A stretch of 38,390 bases of DNA from a virus, in IMG/VR virus record IMGVR_UViG_3300042112_000092, positions 1 through 38,390 of that record; one strand, given 5' to 3'. The notes beneath the pieces are model-generated. The model searched no databases. It was not told the origin of the DNA and was given only the letters and a program-made list of their open reading frames with translations. The translations under genes were made by a program, and so were the position numbers. Below are positions 28,430 to 38,249 of the stretch, in pieces. Within the stretch, counting starts at the first letter, position 1. Each line of letters starts with the position of its first letter.

Positions 28430-28433
<4 letters not shown>
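28143..28433 (+). CDS. Small unknown protein
   Basis: 96 residues, GTG 28143 behind AGGAAA. MPTYGVAGSTYVDELNRLAN, then ASYPARIDYLDAGSAARAWA and ARTVTLTVTDTVGVINEIAG. Similar short proteins precede fibre modules in actinophages. It overlaps the next GTG. Confidence 0.6.
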
Positions 28434-29730
<1,297 letters not shown>

Positions 29731-29743
29731 GTAAAGGAAACAA

Positions 29744-30460
29744 ATGACATCACGGTTACAAAATCGCAGAGATACTGCAGCGAATTGGACGTCTAACAAT
29801 CCAACGCTTGCTGCTGGAGAAATTGGTTATGAAACAGATACCGGCAAGTTAAAGATAGGTACTGGTTCAGCGTCGTGGACTTCTTTAGGTTACACCCAGA
29901 ACGGAACCGTTACCAGCATTACTGCTGGAACTGGACTTTCCGGAGGAACCATTACTTCTACTGGAACCGTTGCAATCGATTCTACGGTAGCCACCCTAAC
30001 GGGAACGCAAACCCTTACAAACAAAACCCTTACTAGCCCCACCATCAATACCGCAACTTTTGTTGACGGTGTAGTACGCGGTCTTGAAGAAGATGTCAAC
30101 GTTGTCGCGTCTGCTGCTACTGGAACAATTAACTTTGATGTTTCAACTGCCTCAGTTTGGTATTACACAACCAACGCTACCGCTAATCACACGCTGAACT
30201 TTAGATACAGTTCTTCTGTTTCTTTGAATACGGCTTTGGCAACAGGTGATGCGATTACACTTGTTTGGCTCAACACCAATGGTTCAACCGCTTACTATCC
30301 TAACGTGATTCAAATTGATGGCACGACAGTAACTCCTAAAGTTCCTGCTGCAATTAGCGCTGGTAACGCTTCAGCCATTGATGCTTACGCTTTTACTATT
30401 ATTAAGACCGCGGCAACACCCACCTATACGGTGCTTGAAACTCAAACGAAGTTTGCGTAA
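29744..30460 (+). CDS. Tail-fibre-like protein with Mtd-type N-terminus
   Basis: 238 residues, ATG 29744. SRLQNRRDTAANWTSNNPTL then AAGEIGYETDTGKLKIGTGS is the common N-terminal fibre-attachment motif (RRxTAxxWTxxNPTLxxGEIGxExDTGxxKxGDG). GTQTLTNKTLTSPTINTATF is the phage tail-fibre repeat. The C-terminal 110 residues match the end of the protein at 34296-35177 (GNASxxDAYxxxIxKTAATP). Probable fibre or spike. Confidence 0.78.
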   Translation: MTSRLQNRRDTAANWTSNNPTLAAGEIGYETDTGKLKIGTGSASWTSLGYTQNGTVTSITAGTGLSGGTITSTGTVAIDSTVATLTGTQTLTNKTLTSPTINTATFVDGVVRGLEEDVNVVASAATGTINFDVSTASVWYYTTNATANHTLNFRYSSSVSLNTALATGDAITLVWLNTNGSTAYYPNVIQIDGTTVTPKVPAAISAGNASAIDAYAFTIIKTAATPTYTVLETQTKFA

Positions 30461-30469
30461 GGAGAAATA

Positions 30470-31036
30470 ATGCCAATTCTTTCTACCAGGGCGGGTGCTT
30501 CTGCTACTGGATATGGTTGGGGTGCGCTGAGTGGTTCAACCACTTCATTTGAATCAATTTCAAGCGCAGTTGGAACTGGTTCATCTGGAACAATCACATT
30601 GAGTTCTATTCCTGGAACTTACAAACATTTACAATTGCGAATTGTTGTTGCAGCATCATCTGGTGATTGCGGAATTCGTGTGAATGGTGCTGCTGGAACA
30701 AGTTATGCACGACACGTTATGCGCGGTTCTGGTTCTGGAACTGGTAGTGCGTTTGGTGTGGCCTCAACAGATGTTGCCGCAAATCTTTTTCCTGGCGGTA
30801 TTTCTACAACACCAGCATCAGCAATTATTGATATTATGGACTACGCAAACGCACAAAAATTCAAAACTTTTAGAATTATTTCAGCACAAGAAAACAACAC
30901 AAGTGGATATGTTGAAGTTTGTAGTGGTCTCTACATATCAGGCAGTGCCATCACTTCAATTTCAGTTATCAATGTCGGAGCAAGTTGGAACACCAATACT
31001 TTTGTGAGTCTTTATGGAATAAAGGGGGCTGCATAA
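30470..31036 (+). CDS. Receptor-binding-like module 1 of 3
   Basis: 188 residues, ATG 30470 behind AAGGAG. SSGTITLSSIPGTYKHLQLR, then SAIIDIMDYANAQKFKTFRI and ITSISVINVGASWNTNTFVS LYGIKGA are shared in order with the next two proteins. These beta-rich modules look like the jelly-roll heads of phage fibres. The DNA is clearly more AT-rich than the flanking genes. Start of a tandem paralogue array. Confidence 0.65.
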   Translation: MPILSTRAGASATGYGWGALSGSTTSFESISSAVGTGSSGTITLSSIPGTYKHLQLRIVVAASSGDCGIRVNGAAGTSYARHVMRGSGSGTGSAFGVASTDVAANLFPGGISTTPASAIIDIMDYANAQKFKTFRIISAQENNTSGYVEVCSGLYISGSAITSISVINVGASWNTNTFVSLYGIKGAA

Positions 31037-31557
31037 TGCCAGCAACATTTGATTCAATTGCAACAACAACTTTGAGTTCTCCAGCAACAAACATCACTTT
31101 TAGTTCTATTACTTCAGCATATACTGATTTGAAACTTTTTGTTTTTGTTCGTTCTGATAGAGCATCATCAGTTGATTCAATGTATATGCAATGGAATGGT
31201 GATACTTCAACCAATTATTCAGATGGATATTTGTATGCTGATGGTGGTGGAAGTACGGCATCAGGAAGGGGAACAAATCAAAATCAAATTCTTTGTGGCT
31301 CAATTCCTGGAGCAACTGCAACATCAGGATTTTTTTCATCAATTATTGTTGATTTGATGAACTATTCTGCATCCGCAGCAATAAAAACTTGTTTGATAAA
31401 TACAGCATATGATTCAAATGGTGGTGGAAGAACTCAAATTGGAATTGGGATTCGAAGAGTTGCAGAGGCAATTACTTCAATCAAATTGTTTCCTGCATTT
31501 GGAACAAATTTTGAAACAGGTACAACAGCAGCACTATATGGAATACTGAAGGCATAA
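31036..31557 (+). CDS. Receptor-binding-like module 2 of 3
   Basis: 173 residues from ATG 31036, which overlaps the previous TAA and follows AAAGGGGG; the frame open back to 30985 is not protein-like. ATNITFSSITSAYTDLKLFV, SIIVDLMNYSASAAIKTCLI and AITSIKLFPAFGTN...LYGILKA align with its two neighbours. Lower GC than the genome average. Confidence 0.65.
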   Translation: MPATFDSIATTTLSSPATNITFSSITSAYTDLKLFVFVRSDRASSVDSMYMQWNGDTSTNYSDGYLYADGGGSTASGRGTNQNQILCGSIPGATATSGFFSSIIVDLMNYSASAAIKTCLINTAYDSNGGGRTQIGIGIRRVAEAITSIKLFPAFGTNFETGTTAALYGILKA

Positions 31558-31558
31558 A

Positions 31559-32095
31559 ATGGCACTAACATATGTTGCACTTGCAAAAGCAGAACTAACA
31601 ACAGCAACAAGTTCTGTCACATTTAGTTCTATCCCCGGAACATACACAGACCTAATTTTGAACATCAGCGCAAGATATAATGATGGCGGTGGTGATAGAA
31701 GTGGTCTAGTTCTTTTGATAAATAGTCAAACTACAAGTTCCAACACATCAAGTTTTCTTGGTTTGTATGGTTACAATTCAGCAATTGGTGGTGCTGGTGC
31801 TGCTGGAAATACATATTTTTCAAATGTTTATGATGTAAGCGGAAGTGCATCAACTTCAAACACATTTGGAAGCATTGAAGTAATTATCAGAAATTATGCA
31901 AGCAGCACCAATAAACCAATCAATTTTGTTGGAATGAGTGAAAACAATAGTACAACAAATGCTTTGACTGGAATTCAGGCTGGACAATTTCGTGACACAA
32001 CAGCAATCACAACATTGAAAATTGAATGCATTGGTGGAATTTCAAATTTTGCCGCATATAGCAGTTTCCATTTGTATGGAATAAAAAGAGCATAA
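31559..32095 (+). CDS. Receptor-binding-like module 3 of 3
   Basis: 178 residues, ATG 31559. SSVTFSSIPGTYTDLILNIS, EVIIRNYASSTNKPINFVGM and AITTLKIECIGG...SFHLYGIKRA repeat the plan of the two preceding proteins with a different loop-rich middle (Gly/Ser/Asn). The three genes appear to be diverged tandem copies, acquired or expanded recently. Confidence 0.65.
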   Translation: MALTYVALAKAELTTATSSVTFSSIPGTYTDLILNISARYNDGGGDRSGLVLLINSQTTSSNTSSFLGLYGYNSAIGGAGAAGNTYFSNVYDVSGSASTSNTFGSIEVIIRNYASSTNKPINFVGMSENNSTTNALTGIQAGQFRDTTAITTLKIECIGGISNFAAYSSFHLYGIKRA

Positions 32096-32101
32096 GGAGA
32101 A

Positions 32102-32335
32102 ATGATGGAAAGACCAAAAGAACTGATTGTTGATTGTTCAACAGGCGAACAATATGAGGTTGAATTGACCGATGAACAAATTTCGCAACTAGAAATTGAC
32201 CGCGCCAACTGGGAAGCGCAACGCGCAGCCGAAGAAGCCGCCGCCGCCGCCAAAGCGCAAGCGAAGGCATCGGCGCTGGCAAAGTTGGCAGCGCTTGGGC
32301 TGACGGAAGAAGAAGCCGCAGCAATCGCTGGCTAA
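32102..32335 (+). CDS. Small fibre-associated or assembly-like protein
   Basis: 77 residues, ATG 32102 (a second ATG at 32105) behind AAGGAG. RPKELIVDCSTGEQYEVELT, DEQISQLEIDRANWEAQRAA, then an Ala-rich helix ending LTEEEAAAIAG. Short proteins of this kind often follow fibre genes and act as chaperones or adaptors; unproven here. Its stop overlaps the glycosyltransferase ATG. Confidence 0.6.
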   Translation: MMERPKELIVDCSTGEQYEVELTDEQISQLEIDRANWEAQRAAEEAAAAAKAQAKASALAKLAALGLTEEEAAAIAG

Positions 32336-33387
32336 TGAGATTCCACGTAGTAGGACTGCCTCATACCCAAACAACCCTTGAGTATACCTCTTGCGCCTTT
32401 ACTGAAAAGGTAAGGCGCTTTTGCAAAATGATGACTGGCCTAGGTCACGAAGTCTATTTATATGCTGGAGAGTTTAATGAGGCTCCTGTTACTGGACATA
32501 TTATATGTATTACTGAGCAAGAAAGGTCGGAGGCGCTTGCCGGAAAACACTACACCCACGCCTCCTTTGACATCAGTCAACCCCACTGGAAACACTTTAT
32601 TGACAATGCTATCTCTGGCATCAAGGCTAGGGTCCAACCGCAAGATTTCCTCTGTTTCATCGGCGGGACTGCTCACAAACCTATTGCGGACGCTTTCCCG
32701 AATCAAGTATCAGTAGAGTTCGGTATTGGATACGGAGCAACCTTTGCGAAGTATCGGGTCTGGGAATCCTATAACTGGATGCACGCTAACTATGCTGGGT
32801 TCAAAGACCCCACCGCAGTAGATGGCAACTTCTATGATGAAGTAATTCCTGGCTATTTTGAGCCAGAGCAGTTTATCTACAAAGAAGACAAAGAGGACTA
32901 TTACCTCTATATCGGACGTATGATAGACCGTAAAGGTATTCACATAACCTCTCAGGTCTGTGAAGAGATGGGTAAAAAACTTATCCTGGCAGGACCAGGA
33001 GAGCCACCACCGTACGGTGAATACGTGGGTGTGGTAGGCCCAGAGCGGCGAGCGCAGTTGATGGCAGGTGCTACTGCCCTACTGGCTCCTACAATTTACC
33101 TAGAGCCTTTTGGAAACATTGTGCCAGAGGCACACTTCAGCGGTACCCCCACTATTACTACAGACTGGGGCGCTTTCGTAGAGACCAACATCCAGGGTGT
33201 CACCGGATACCGATGTCGGATGTTTGATGAGTTCTGCCAGGCGCTAGAAAATGTCAAGATGCTAGACCCAAAGGTCATTAGACAAACCGCAATGGAACGC
33301 TACTCACTGAATGTAATAGCACAAAAGTATGACAAGTATTTTAGAAGACTACAAACCCTATGGAAAAACGGCTGGTACGAAAGGTAA
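32335..33387 (+). CDS. GT-B glycosyltransferase (family 4-like)
   Basis: 350 residues, ATG 32335 (TAATG overlap). The C-terminal half has the GT-B donor-binding features: LYIGRMIDRKGIHITSQVCE, LILAGPGEPP, LLAPTIYLEPFGNIVPEAHF with the E-x7-E pair (E257, E265), and GTPTITTDWGAFVETN. The N-terminal acceptor domain is less typical. It would transfer a sugar from a nucleotide donor. Lying between fibre and tail genes, it could glycosylate a virion fibre such as the Ser/Thr-rich collagen-like protein, or modify host surface sugar. Confidence 0.83.
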   Translation: MRFHVVGLPHTQTTLEYTSCAFTEKVRRFCKMMTGLGHEVYLYAGEFNEAPVTGHIICITEQERSEALAGKHYTHASFDISQPHWKHFIDNAISGIKARVQPQDFLCFIGGTAHKPIADAFPNQVSVEFGIGYGATFAKYRVWESYNWMHANYAGFKDPTAVDGNFYDEVIPGYFEPEQFIYKEDKEDYYLYIGRMIDRKGIHITSQVCEEMGKKLILAGPGEPPPYGEYVGVVGPERRAQLMAGATALLAPTIYLEPFGNIVPEAHFSGTPTITTDWGAFVETNIQGVTGYRCRMFDEFCQALENVKMLDPKVIRQTAMERYSLNVIAQKYDKYFRRLQTLWKNGWYER

Positions 33388-33390
33388 CTA

Positions 33391-34287
33391 ATGGCAACGC
33401 TCTCTGATTTAATTGATGAAGTGCGCTCCTCACTAGCAGGATATACGCTACGTCAAGACCGTATCACTTATCTCAATGCTGCCATTAATACTACTGCTAC
33501 CGCTATCCAGGTAGGTAATAGCGCCAACCTTGCCAAAGGTATTATTGAAATTGACGATGAACTCATTTGGATTGATAACTTTAATAAGGCTAATAGCACG
33601 CTCAACGCGGCTCCTGGCTTTGGTCGTGGCTATCAAAACACCAGCCCTGCGCCACATTCACAATATGCACAAGTCGTACTAAGTCCGACATTTCCACGTA
33701 CAATGATTAAACAAGCCATTAACGATGCTATCAATAGTGTCTATCCGTCTCTCTTTGCTGTCTATAACACTACCTTTACTTTTAACGCAGCACAAACAAC
33801 ATACGCACTACCAGACGATTTAGAAGATGTTTTGTATATGTCCTGGCAGACAACTGGTTCTTCAGAGGAATGGTTGCCGATTAACCGCTGGAGATTAGAC
33901 CCAATGGCAGATGCTGCAACCTTTGATACGGTCAATACAGTTAATCTCTATGAGAATATTCAACCTGGACGTACCGTCAAGGTTTGGTATACTGCAGTAC
34001 CGGCAAACCTAACTTCTTCAACCGATGAATTTGCTGACATCTCCGGACTTCCTGCCACCTGTCGTGATGTTATTACACTAGGCGCTTCTTACAGACTTCT
34101 TTCTTTTGTTGATGCCGGTCGCATTAACTTGACCTCTGCTGAGGCAGACCTCAACGACACCAAGATTCCATCCACGGCAGGTGCAAGTTCATCCAGATAT
34201 ATCTATGCGCTTTACCAGCAACGCCTGCAAGAAGAAGCGCTCAAATTGCAAGACAAGTATCCAATCCGTCTCCACTACACAAAGTAA
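33391..34287 (+). CDS. Head-tail adaptor / tail-tubular-A-like protein
   Basis: 298 residues, ATG 33391. ATLSDLIDEVRSSLAGYTLR starts the protein; a beta insertion (AAINTTATAIQVGNSANLAK ... GFGRGYQNTSPAPHSQYAQV) follows; then the adaptor-type helices RTMIKQAINDAINSVYPSLF, LPDDLEDVLYMSW and a helical C-terminus. This resembles the gatekeeper/adaptor proteins of short-tailed phages. It joins the portal to the tail. Confidence 0.68.
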   Translation: MATLSDLIDEVRSSLAGYTLRQDRITYLNAAINTTATAIQVGNSANLAKGIIEIDDELIWIDNFNKANSTLNAAPGFGRGYQNTSPAPHSQYAQVVLSPTFPRTMIKQAINDAINSVYPSLFAVYNTTFTFNAAQTTYALPDDLEDVLYMSWQTTGSSEEWLPINRWRLDPMADAATFDTVNTVNLYENIQPGRTVKVWYTAVPANLTSSTDEFADISGLPATCRDVITLGASYRLLSFVDAGRINLTSAEADLNDTKIPSTAGASSSRYIYALYQQRLQEEALKLQDKYPIRLHYTK

Positions 34288-34295
34288 GGTAAACA

Positions 34296-35177
34296 ATGGT
34301 ACGTAAATACTCTACAATTAGCGTTGAGACCACGCTTGCTTCTAGCATCAACTCTAGCGTGGCTTCTATGGTTGTTGCTACCGGTACTGGCACAACCCTT
34401 ATGGGTGGAGTGTCTCTTACTGCTGGAGATACTTTTGCTGTTGCTATTGACCCAGAGACAGCATCCGAAGAGATTGTCTACATTACCGCTGTAGCCAGCG
34501 ATACATTCACTATTACCCGAGCACAGGCTGGGACTGCTGGAGTGGCCCACAATGCTGGTGCTACAGTGCAACACGTCTTTACTGGCAACGATGCTCAGCA
34601 CTTTGAAGACGTGGTTGATGTTGCCCTGACCACTACTAATACTAAAACAGTAACAAACAAAGATTTAAGTAGTGCTACCAATACATTCCCGTCATCTCTT
34701 GCTACATTAACTGGAACTCAAACTTTAACAAATAAGACTTTAACTTCACCAACAGTAAATAGTTCAACGGACAACTACCCCACATTAAAATCCCCACAAG
34801 AGATAATCACACTATCTGCTACGGCGGCAACCGGAACAATAGCATTTGATACAAAAACGCAATCTGTTCTTTTTTATCAAAACAATGCGTCTGCAAACTG
34901 GGCAGTAAATGTTCGTGGAGATTCTTCAACCACGCTTGCTTCATTGATGGATGTTGGTGATTGCATTACGGTAACATTTCTTGTTACACAAGGGGCAACC
35001 GCTTATTACAATACATCTTTACAAATTGATGGTTCTGCCGTCACTCCCAAGTGGCAGGGTGGAACAGCACCAAGTTCTGGCAATGCGTCTTCGGTTGATG
35101 CTTATACCTATGTAATTGCCAAGACTGCGGCAACACCAACATATTCTGTTTTTGCATCTCAAACAAAATTTGCATAA
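34296..35177 (+). CDS. Fibre-like virion protein, paralogue of 29744-30460
   Basis: 293 residues, ATG 34296. The N-terminal beta module (SSVASMVVATGTGTTLMGG ... ITRAQAGTAGVAHNAGATVQ) resembles the insertion of the adjacent adaptor. LTGTQTLTNKTLTSPTVNSS is the tail-fibre repeat. The last 110 residues match the C-terminus of the protein at 29744 and end identically in QTKFA. Probably a second fibre sharing an attachment domain. Confidence 0.72.
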   Translation: MVRKYSTISVETTLASSINSSVASMVVATGTGTTLMGGVSLTAGDTFAVAIDPETASEEIVYITAVASDTFTITRAQAGTAGVAHNAGATVQHVFTGNDAQHFEDVVDVALTTTNTKTVTNKDLSSATNTFPSSLATLTGTQTLTNKTLTSPTVNSSTDNYPTLKSPQEIITLSATAATGTIAFDTKTQSVLFYQNNASANWAVNVRGDSSTTLASLMDVGDCITVTFLVTQGATAYYNTSLQIDGSAVTPKWQGGTAPSSGNASSVDAYTYVIAKTAATPTYSVFASQTKFA

Positions 35178-35299
35178 TGTCTATATTAACTGGAAACTGC
35201 ACAACAGAAGACCTCCCATCTTGGGAGGATTGGGTTGACCCAATAGACGGACATAAGGAGAAGAATGGCCTACGGCAGCGACATTACCGAAGCCGGTGA
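35177..35299 (+). CDS. Possible 40-residue protein
   Basis: ATG 35177 overlaps the previous TAA. MSILTGNCTTEDLPSWEDWV then DPIDGHKEKN is plausible protein, but the last ten codons run into the next gene, and two perfect hairpins lie within the frame. Coding status uncertain. Confidence 0.4.
   Translation: MSILTGNCTTEDLPSWEDWVDPIDGHKEKNGLRQRHYRSR
35212..35244 (+). promoter_or_regulatory. Two abutting perfect hairpins before the tail gene
   Basis: CCTCCCA/TGGGAGG with TCT loop (35212-35228) is followed with no gap by ATTGGGT/ACCCAAT with TG loop (35229-35244), 20 bases before the start of the tail gene. The alternative pairing of TGGG with CCCA between them would allow a switch between folds. 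No T-run. Confidence 0.5.
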
Positions 35300-37193
35300 A
35301 TATAAGAACATAGCCTTTGCTCTGTCTAACCCAGTATCGGCATCTAGTTACACATTAACTGACTTCAACTATGACGTCTCCATCAACACAATGCCGTTCT
35401 TCTTGATGACTTCTGATAACTCTCCTTATCGTAGAGTAACCGCTCAATATCGCAAGGACCAGTACGACCAGACCCGTGAGGCTGGCGAGCAATCACTTAC
35501 TGGTTGGTGGTTTAGAAGCCAGTCATCTTTCCATTTAGGTCAAGGCATTAAATACTTTGAGCCAGCACAAGATGAATCGCTACGATTCCAGTACACAGAA
35601 TCTAAGGGTTGTGATGTCTGGACCAAGGGACAAGTCACCCTTCTAAACAGCACCGTACGCGCTCTATCTAGCGCCAACACTCCTATCATCATCGGTGCTA
35701 ATGATGGAACAAATGATTGTTTAGTTGTGGCAGATGGTACTGACCTGAAGAAAATTACAATGAGTAGCGATACTCCAACTTCTTCTACCTACACCCAAGC
35801 GGGAACTGCCTCTACAATCTTTGACCTTACCACTGACGGTACTCGTTATTGGTTTGTTAATACTTCTCACGTTCATCGAGGAAATATTGGCGGTAGTACA
35901 ACTGATACAGAAATCTACAACGCCTCTAGTACTACCAGCGCTCGTATCAGATATGTCAAACAACGCCTGATTGCTTCAATCAATAATACTTTAAGAGAAC
36001 TTGACCCAGCACATACTGGCGGCGGTGCGCTACCTGCTGCCTTCTATACGCACCCACAGACAGACTGGACCTGGACCACTATTGCTGAAGGTCCACAAGC
36101 AATCTATGTGGGTGGTTATAGCCGAAAGAACTCTTCCATCTATAAAATTACTTTAGATTTAACTAACTCAAACGCTCTTGGATTTCCAGAATTTAATATC
36201 CCAACGGTAGTAGTTGACCTCCCCGAAGGGGAAATCATCAACACCTTTGATACTTACCTTGGTACCTATGCAATTCTTTGTACCAACAAAGGCGTACGAG
36301 TAGGTGTGTTAGGAACTGACGGAGACCTTACTTACGGTCCGCTTCTCTTTGAGACAGAGTGTACCGATGTGGTATTTCGAGATAAGTTTGCTTATGTCTC
36401 TACCACTGTTGATGGGGAATCGGGATTGGTTCGCATCAATCTTGCTGAACCTGTCATTGCCAATAGCCTTGTCTTTGCCTATTCGTGGGATGTCTATGCT
36501 GCTAGCGAGACAACCACCAGTAATTCTACTGCGTTCCTTGGAGCGACCGATAGGGTCGCTTTCTGTGTTCCAGGAGATGGAGTATGGATTGAATCATACG
36601 GCGTAAAAGTAACTTCCGGGTATTTACAGACTGGATATGTCCGATACAACACGTTAGAAAATAAAATATTTAAGTTACTTAATCCGCGTGTGGATACCAC
36701 TAATGGTGCTATTGCGTTGCAATCTGTAGATTCAGACGGAGTAGAGTACGCCATTGGAGGTGCGGCACAAGGCACACCAGCGCAAGAAGTGGGTGTTCCT
36801 TACCCAGTAGGACCGCAAGAGTATCTTGCGTTTAAGTTTACTCTTAGCCGTTCTAGTTCAGACACCACCAAAGGTCCACTTTTTACTGGATACCAACTTA
36901 AATCTTTACCAGCAGTACCTCGACAAAGACTTATACAACTTCCTGTAGCCTGTTTTGACAGAGAGTCCGACTCAATGGGTAATGAAGTGGGTTACGACGG
37001 AAGAGCATACGACAGATTATCTCAACTAGAGACCATCGAAAGCGCTGGAGATACTGTACGTATCGAAGACTTTAGAACCGGAGAGGTTGTTATTGCTCTC
37101 ATTGAAGAAATGGATTTCCGCAACGTGGCACCAAGCGACAAACGCTTTACCGGTTACGGCGGATTATTAATAGTTACCGCACGTACCGTATAA
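35265..37193 (+). CDS. Tail nozzle / tail-tubular-B-like protein
   Basis: 642 residues, ATG 35265 behind AAGGAGAAG. Largely beta with blade-like repeats (STIFDLTTDGTRYWFVNTSH, IYVGGYSRKNSSIYKITLD, TYAILCTNKGVRVGVLGTDG), suggesting a propeller, then a C-terminal domain (RQRLIQLPVACFDRESDSMG). Size, position after the adaptor and composition fit the nozzle of a short-tailed phage. Could also be a receptor-contacting minor tail protein. Confidence 0.68.
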   Translation: MAYGSDITEAGEYKNIAFALSNPVSASSYTLTDFNYDVSINTMPFFLMTSDNSPYRRVTAQYRKDQYDQTREAGEQSLTGWWFRSQSSFHLGQGIKYFEPAQDESLRFQYTESKGCDVWTKGQVTLLNSTVRALSSANTPIIIGANDGTNDCLVVADGTDLKKITMSSDTPTSSTYTQAGTASTIFDLTTDGTRYWFVNTSHVHRGNIGGSTTDTEIYNASSTTSARIRYVKQRLIASINNTLRELDPAHTGGGALPAAFYTHPQTDWTWTTIAEGPQAIYVGGYSRKNSSIYKITLDLTNSNALGFPEFNIPTVVVDLPEGEIINTFDTYLGTYAILCTNKGVRVGVLGTDGDLTYGPLLFETECTDVVFRDKFAYVSTTVDGESGLVRINLAEPVIANSLVFAYSWDVYAASETTTSNSTAFLGATDRVAFCVPGDGVWIESYGVKVTSGYLQTGYVRYNTLENKIFKLLNPRVDTTNGAIALQSVDSDGVEYAIGGAAQGTPAQEVGVPYPVGPQEYLAFKFTLSRSSSDTTKGPLFTGYQLKSLPAVPRQRLIQLPVACFDRESDSMGNEVGYDGRAYDRLSQLETIESAGDTVRIEDFRTGEVVIALIEEMDFRNVAPSDKRFTGYGGLLIVTARTV

Positions 37194-37201
37194 GGAGAGT
37201 T

Positions 37202-37399
37202 ATGTCCCCTGCTGATTGGGCTGGATTAGCCGTATCTGTTACCACTCTTATTGCTGGATTTTCAATGGCAATTAAATGGTTGGTCAAACACTACTTATCA
37301 GAACTTCGTCCCAACGGGGGCACTAGCCTCAGAGATTCCGTAGACAGATTGGAACGACAAGTTGAAGAAATTTACCGAATACTCTTGGAGCGAAAATGA
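37202..37399 (+). CDS. Small membrane protein of the lysis cassette
   Basis: 65 residues, ATG 37202 behind AAGGAGAG. A transmembrane helix (LAVSVTTLIAGFSMAIKWLV, about 9-28) is followed by a coiled-coil-like tail (DSVDRLERQVEEIYRILLER). Such one-helix proteins occur beside actinophage endolysins and may act as holin or antiholin. Its stop overlaps the endolysin ATG. Confidence 0.68.
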   Translation: MSPADWAGLAVSVTTLIAGFSMAIKWLVKHYLSELRPNGGTSLRDSVDRLERQVEEIYRILLERK

Positions 37400-37851
37400 T
37401 TCCACTAGCGCGCGTTGCTCAGCCGGCCGCTATTGCTGTTCTCAGACAAGCGACAGCGTTGAGGCCGAAGAGGAAGAAGGCATCGGATGGGCTGCTCCCA
37501 TCTAAAGCGCACATCCATCAGAACCCAAACTCAGACCATAACTCCGGGTTTGCAGTAGACCTAACACACGACCCTGCGTGTGGCATTGACTGCCACGAAA
37601 TCTTTGATAAGTTAAAGGAAGATGGGCGGGTCAAGTATCTAATCTTCAGCGGAAAGATTTGGTCGCCAGATAAGGGAGAGCGTAAGTACGAGGGGTCCAA
37701 TGGACACTACAAGCACTTACATATCTCCATCAAAGATGCCTTCGGTGGTGATACCAGCCCTTGGTTTGCCTGGATGGGTAAGCCTAAGAAGGTGGCTGCT
37801 ATCAAAGCCAAGGTCAAGAAAGCACCAAAGAAAGAGATAAGTAATGACTAA
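37396..37851 (+). CDS. Endolysin, M15-type peptidase
   Basis: 151 residues, ATG 37396. SDHNSGFAVDLTHDP carries H48 and D55 (HxxxxxxD), and GHYKHLHISI carries H107/H109, the zinc ligands of M15 D-Ala-D-Ala-type peptidases. The C-terminus is Lys-rich (KKVAAIKAKVKKAPKKE) and there is no separate wall-binding domain. It would cleave peptide cross-links of peptidoglycan at lysis. No signal peptide, so release depends on the holin. Confidence 0.83.
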   Translation: MIPLARVAQPAAIAVLRQATALRPKRKKASDGLLPSKAHIHQNPNSDHNSGFAVDLTHDPACGIDCHEIFDKLKEDGRVKYLIFSGKIWSPDKGERKYEGSNGHYKHLHISIKDAFGGDTSPWFAWMGKPKKVAAIKAKVKKAPKKEISND

Positions 37852-38068
37852 AGAGAAAGCAATCCAGGTACTACATTCGTACCTACGAGCAGCAGTAGCG
37901 GCAGCAATGGCGCTATACCTAGCCGGAGAAACCGACCCTAAGAAGTTGGGCTACGCAGCACTCGCCGCAGTAGCGGCTCCTGCTATGAAGGCACTAGACA
38001 GAAGCGCAAAAGAGTTCGGTCTAGGTTCTTCGGTTACTACACGTAAGAAGGTTGTTAAGAAGAAGTAG
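37844..38068 (+). CDS. Holin
   Basis: 74 residues, ATG 37844, overlapping the endolysin end by 8 bases. Two short hydrophobic Ala-rich helices (YLRAAVAAAMALYLAGE and LGYAALAAVAAPAMKALDRS) and a charged C-terminus (TTRKKVVKKK) fit the r1t-type holins common in actinophages. It opens the membrane so that the endolysin reaches the wall. Last late gene; the terminator follows. Confidence 0.8.
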   Translation: MTKEKAIQVLHSYLRAAVAAAMALYLAGETDPKKLGYAALAAVAAPAMKALDRSAKEFGLGSSVTTRKKVVKKK

Positions 38069-38249
38069 GTTCCTGTGAGGCAACTGAGGGCGTTCCTGTA
38101 ATGGGGACGCCCTCTTTTTTTATTTTTACAATTTCGTATCCTTCTTGCTGTAAATAGTTGCTAATAAAATTAGCCATTCGCATTGGCGCGTCGGGCAACT
38201 CTTCGCCATATAAACGCCATAAAATGTTCGCAAGTGTGCTTAAACCCAC
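38055..38249 (-). CDS. Conserved small protein of unknown function, allele 2
   Basis: 64 residues, second version of 151-345: WRLYGEELPDAPMRMANFIS and LQQEGYEIVKIKKEGVPI against the WRVYGEELPDPPMVMANFII and LGQEGYEVVEIKKEGAPI of the first. Mostly conservative changes and many silent ones. Overlaps the holin gene and contains the terminator in the same way. Confidence 0.7.
   Translation of the reverse strand: MGLSTLANILWRLYGEELPDAPMRMANFISNYLQQEGYEIVKIKKEGVPITGTPSVASQEPTSS
38086..38121 (+). terminator. Rho-independent terminator of the late operon (right copy)
   Basis: GAGGGCGTTCC (38086-38096) pairs with GGGGACGCCCTC (38103-38114) and seven T follow. Compared with 182-217, one wobble pair became T-A and a neighbouring pair became a wobble, so the stem is preserved despite substitutions. 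Confidence 0.9.
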
